16,807 nucleotides of DNA from Bacteroidales bacterium UBA2295 (GTDB lineage Bacteria; Bacteroidota; Bacteroidia; Bacteroidales; Tenuifilaceae): the NCBI GenBank assembly GCA_002345825.1, contig DDWD01000147.1, positions 1-16,807 on the forward strand. The letters run 5' to 3'. The stretch's first letter is position 1, and every line of letters starts with the position of its first letter. Under the pieces are notes generated by a model. It was not told the origin of the DNA. It ran no database searches and worked only from the letters and a program-made list of their open reading frames with translations. Of this stretch, positions 15,280 through 16,807 are shown in pieces. The translations under genes were made by a program, and so were the position numbers.

Positions 15280-15693
15280 TTATTTTCCTATTCCTGTCCG
15301 ATTAATATGTTCAAGGAGAGATTTTTCTAAATCTTCAGATACTTTCCAAAATTTGTCGTCCATTTTTTCAATGTCATTTTCGAGTTGGTCTTCTGGAAAT
15401 TTGTCAAATTCTTCTTGTCTTGCATCTGGTCCTTCTGGCACTCCATTTGAAAAATATGTCCGATTAAATTCTCTCAATAGATTTGCGACTGAATGAAAGT
15501 TCAAATATTCCAAGTCTTCAATCGTGTCCATATTTTTATCCGCTCCGTAATTCATATAATGATCCCAAAGTCCATCAGTTGTCAGCGGTTCAATATTAAA
15601 CCAAACTCGCTGTTCTCTCGACAATTTTTTATAGTCAGAGAAACCTAAGTCAACTATTTTCTCCCAAGCTGGTTGAGCTTCGTCTCTTGTCAT
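15280..15693 (-). CDS. DUF4375 (DMP19-like) protein
   Basis: A 137-residue acidic protein. The segment TTDGLWDHYMNYGADKNMD followed by TIEDLEYLNFHSVANLLREF resembles the DUF4375 pattern, in which an N-G-[GL]-F/W-x-H/Q-Y-F/M-x-N block is followed by a helix that counts residues of the partner chain. The family's best known member, DMP19 of Neisseria, mimics DNA and binds a transcription factor. Whether this protein does so is unknown. It is rich in Asp/Glu, which suits DNA mimicry but proves nothing. It is the only gene of its cassette, with the stop codon 11 bp before the attC-like box. Confidence 0.65.
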   Translation of the reverse strand: MTRDEAQPAWEKIVDLGFSDYKKLSREQRVWFNIEPLTTDGLWDHYMNYGADKNMDTIEDLEYLNFHSVANLLREFNRTYFSNGVPEGPDARQEEFDKFPEDQLENDIEKMDDKFWKVSEDLEKSLLEHINRTGIGK

Positions 15694-15712
15694 ATTCTGT
15701 TTTTTTTAAATG

Positions 15713-15895
15713 CACCACAACTTACTTGTATGTATGACTTTACCATCCAATACACCCAAAAACAGTTGTTAAGGTACTAAAAAAATCACTTTGCTGCCGA
15801 ACAATTACTCGTGTGGTATTTAGTAATTACTTCTTCATTATCACGCGATGCAATCGCGCGGTAGCGCGGTGCCGATTCGGGTAACTCTTTGCAAC
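15713..15895 (-). mobile_element. Gene-less cassette-like unit (includes right-half copy C)
   Basis: It is bounded on the minus strand by the GTTGCAAAG box (15887-15895) and the GTTGTGGTG box (15713-15721). Its first 25 bp match the opening of the leftmost unit (10159-10183). It then passes directly into an attC right half (15719-15864) without any gene. It looks like the remnant of a cassette that lost its cargo and left half, perhaps by recombination between repeated halves. Confidence 0.65.
15839..15863. repeat. Hairpin inside copy C
   Basis: TATCACGCGAT and ATCGCGCGGTA surround GCA, with two mismatched or G-T positions. It corresponds in position to the hairpins at 15112-15140 and 16003-16027. 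Confidence 0.65.
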
Positions 15896-16111
15896 TTACT
15901 TGTATGTATGTCTTTACCCGAAAACGGTTGTTAAAGTACTAAGAAAATCACTTTGCTGCCGCACGATTTTATCGTGTGGCATTTAAGCAACTACTTCTTC
16001 ATTACCACGCAAAGCAGCCGCGCGGTAGCGGGGTTACACCGACTTTTTTTACGAGCTACAAATGCTCGAAAACCACTGAAACCCGCATGCACTATACCAT
16101 GTGTTACCAGC
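15893..16111 (-). repeat. Long attC-like site of the helical-repeat cassette (includes right-half copy D)
   Basis: On the minus strand GCTGGTAAC (16103-16111), 17 bp after the stop codon, would be the first box and GTTGCAAAG (15887-15895) the last. The partner of the first box should lie to the right of the window. Copy D (15893-16028) lacks about 14 bp present in copies A-C but keeps AACTTACTTGTATG, ACGGTTGTTAAAGT and the hairpins at 15958-15980 and 16003-16027. Confidence 0.6.
15958..15980. repeat. Hairpin inside copy D
   Basis: GCCGCACGAT and ATCGTGTGGC surround TTT, paired throughout with one G-T. Copies A-C have a weaker version at the same place (GCCGAACAAT...CTCGTGTGGY). Confidence 0.7.
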
Positions 16112-16127
16112 TGGCCTTTTGTTCATT

Positions 16128-16751
16128 TTAGTCATTTTTTTCTAACATTTTAATTCTTTCAATTATTTTTTCTTTGGTTGAAATTTCTGTTATATCGTAC
16201 CCATCCATTGAATGGTCATACTCTTGTATATTTAAAATACGATTTTCTTTTTTTGACATTTCTTTAAGAAAAGAAATATCAGTTATTTTCATTAAAATTA
16301 CTAAAAATAGTTCAGGTTGTTGTGATTCAATCCAATCCAAGTTGGTTAGCATTTCTTTTAGTATTTCCTCATCCGTAATCCTTGAGAAAATATCCGAATA
16401 TGCTTGAAAACCTTGCAATAAAAGGCTGGATAATAGTTTTTGGTCAGTAATTCTATCCAAACCTTTACGAACATTATCGCTACATTCCCAATCATTTTTA
16501 TCTACATTTCTTATAAGGTTATATAGTATTTTCTGGTCATTAATTTTATTTATATGGTATTTCACAATTGTTCTGGACAAAAGTTCCTCAATATCATAAT
16601 TGCCTTTATCAGGTTTAACTGTATTGTATAGATTCAATAAAAACTGAAAGTTATTTGATGCGTTTATTATTTCTTTTAAACCCCATTTGAGATTTTCTTC
16701 ATAAATCCATTCTGAATACTTATTCTTTAATAATTCAAATACAGAAATCAT
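16128..16751 (-). CDS. HEAT-like helical repeat protein of unknown function
   Basis: A 207-residue, strongly helical protein. Repeated units begin with a turn and run into a helix: INDQKILYNLIRN, ITDQKLLSSLLLQ, ITDEEILKEMLTN, ITDISFLKEMSKK. The second is preceded by VRKGLDR, recalling the VR-x6-[IL]TDQ-x-LL repeats of bacterial HEAT-like proteins, which usually bind other proteins. No catalytic motif or signal peptide is seen. The ATG at 16749-16751 overlaps an upstream TAA (TAATG), so translation may be coupled to a gene at the right edge. The stop codon lies 17 bp before the candidate attC box, making it cassette cargo. Confidence 0.7.
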   Translation of the reverse strand: MISVFELLKNKYSEWIYEENLKWGLKEIINASNNFQFLLNLYNTVKPDKGNYDIEELLSRTIVKYHINKINDQKILYNLIRNVDKNDWECSDNVRKGLDRITDQKLLSSLLLQGFQAYSDIFSRITDEEILKEMLTNLDWIESQQPELFLVILMKITDISFLKEMSKKENRILNIQEYDHSMDGYDITEISTKEKIIERIKMLEKND

Positions 16752-16807
16752 TATTTTTTCAGCAGTTTTTTTAATCTCATTTTTATTTGTTTTAGCATAA
16801 ATTGCTG
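16751..16807 (-). CDS. Possible 3' end of an upstream gene cut by the window edge
   Basis: A frame open from the window edge gives 18 codons ending LKKLLKK and a TAA whose last base is the first base of the next gene's ATG. Such TAATG overlaps are common in operons, but 18 codons are too few to show that this is coding. Confidence 0.25.
   Translation of the reverse strand, partial: QQFMLKQIKMRLKKLLKK

Larger units (their letters stand above)
10159..16807 (-). mobile_element. Gene-cassette array with attC-like sites, right end outside window
   Basis: At least four cargo modules face the same way (fic; higBA; a DUF4375-like gene; a helical-repeat gene), with an SDR + AraC pair among them. For three modules a core box just after the last stop codon is the inverted complement of a box upstream of the first gene. 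The box differs between modules but always has AAC or GTT at the same edge. The distance from stop codon to box is 0-12 bp (17 bp for a fourth, one-sided case). This is the logic of integron cassettes. No integrase is visible. With this gene direction, an attI site and an integrase would be expected to the right of 16807, if present. Confidence 0.7.

Noticed and set aside
15953..16153. Open frame of 66 codons on the plus strand
   Set aside because: It overlaps the conserved right half, the hairpins and the 3' end of the helical-repeat gene; no protein features.

Overview
The window looks like a chromosomal stretch from a member of the Bacteroidota. The evidence is the gene order rpmB - rpmG - DUF4295-type small protein - ftsY, and several promoters of the phylum's form (TTG/TTTG, about 20 bases, then TAnnTTTG) upstream of the fic gene, higB and a tRNA. 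Every gene I accept lies on the minus strand, so the region reads from right to left.

Left part (1-6460), respiratory and sulfur-amino-acid genes. In transcription order: a PLP-dependent Cys/Met-metabolism enzyme; a fused iron-sulfur/membrane-anchor subunit (DmsB+DmsC in one chain); a secreted protein with a very long charged coiled coil that starts at TTG; and a molybdopterin oxidoreductase of the DMSO-reductase superfamily with no Tat signal, cut by the window's left edge. Together these look like a CISM-type membrane complex, with the catalytic subunit separated from its partners by the coiled-coil gene. The substrate is unknown.

Middle (6520-9711), housekeeping. ftsY with a strong intrinsic terminator after it, the small DUF4295-like gene, rpmG, rpmB, cinA and a tRNA-Thr(CGT).

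Right part (about 10160-16807), an accessory array. Small AT-rich cargo modules all face the same way: a class II Fic protein, an SDR + AraC pair, a HigB/HigA toxin-antitoxin pair, a DUF4375-like protein and a HEAT-like helical repeat protein. The modules are separated by related non-coding elements. For three modules the two ends carry inverted-complementary core boxes that are specific to that module (GTTATGCCC/GGGCATAAC, GTTAGGGCAC/GTGCCCTAAC, GTTGTGGTG/CACCACAAC). One copy sits just after the stop codon and the other upstream of the gene. This is the arrangement expected of integron cassettes with attC recombination sites. Two sites are compact (about 134 bp). Others are much longer (about 220-340 bp) and share a conserved right half that occurs four times and contains covarying hairpins. 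One unit has no gene, and its first 25 bp are identical to the leftmost unit of the array. No integrase gene is in the window. An integrase, if linked, would be expected beyond the right edge; otherwise this is an array of cassettes without an integrase.
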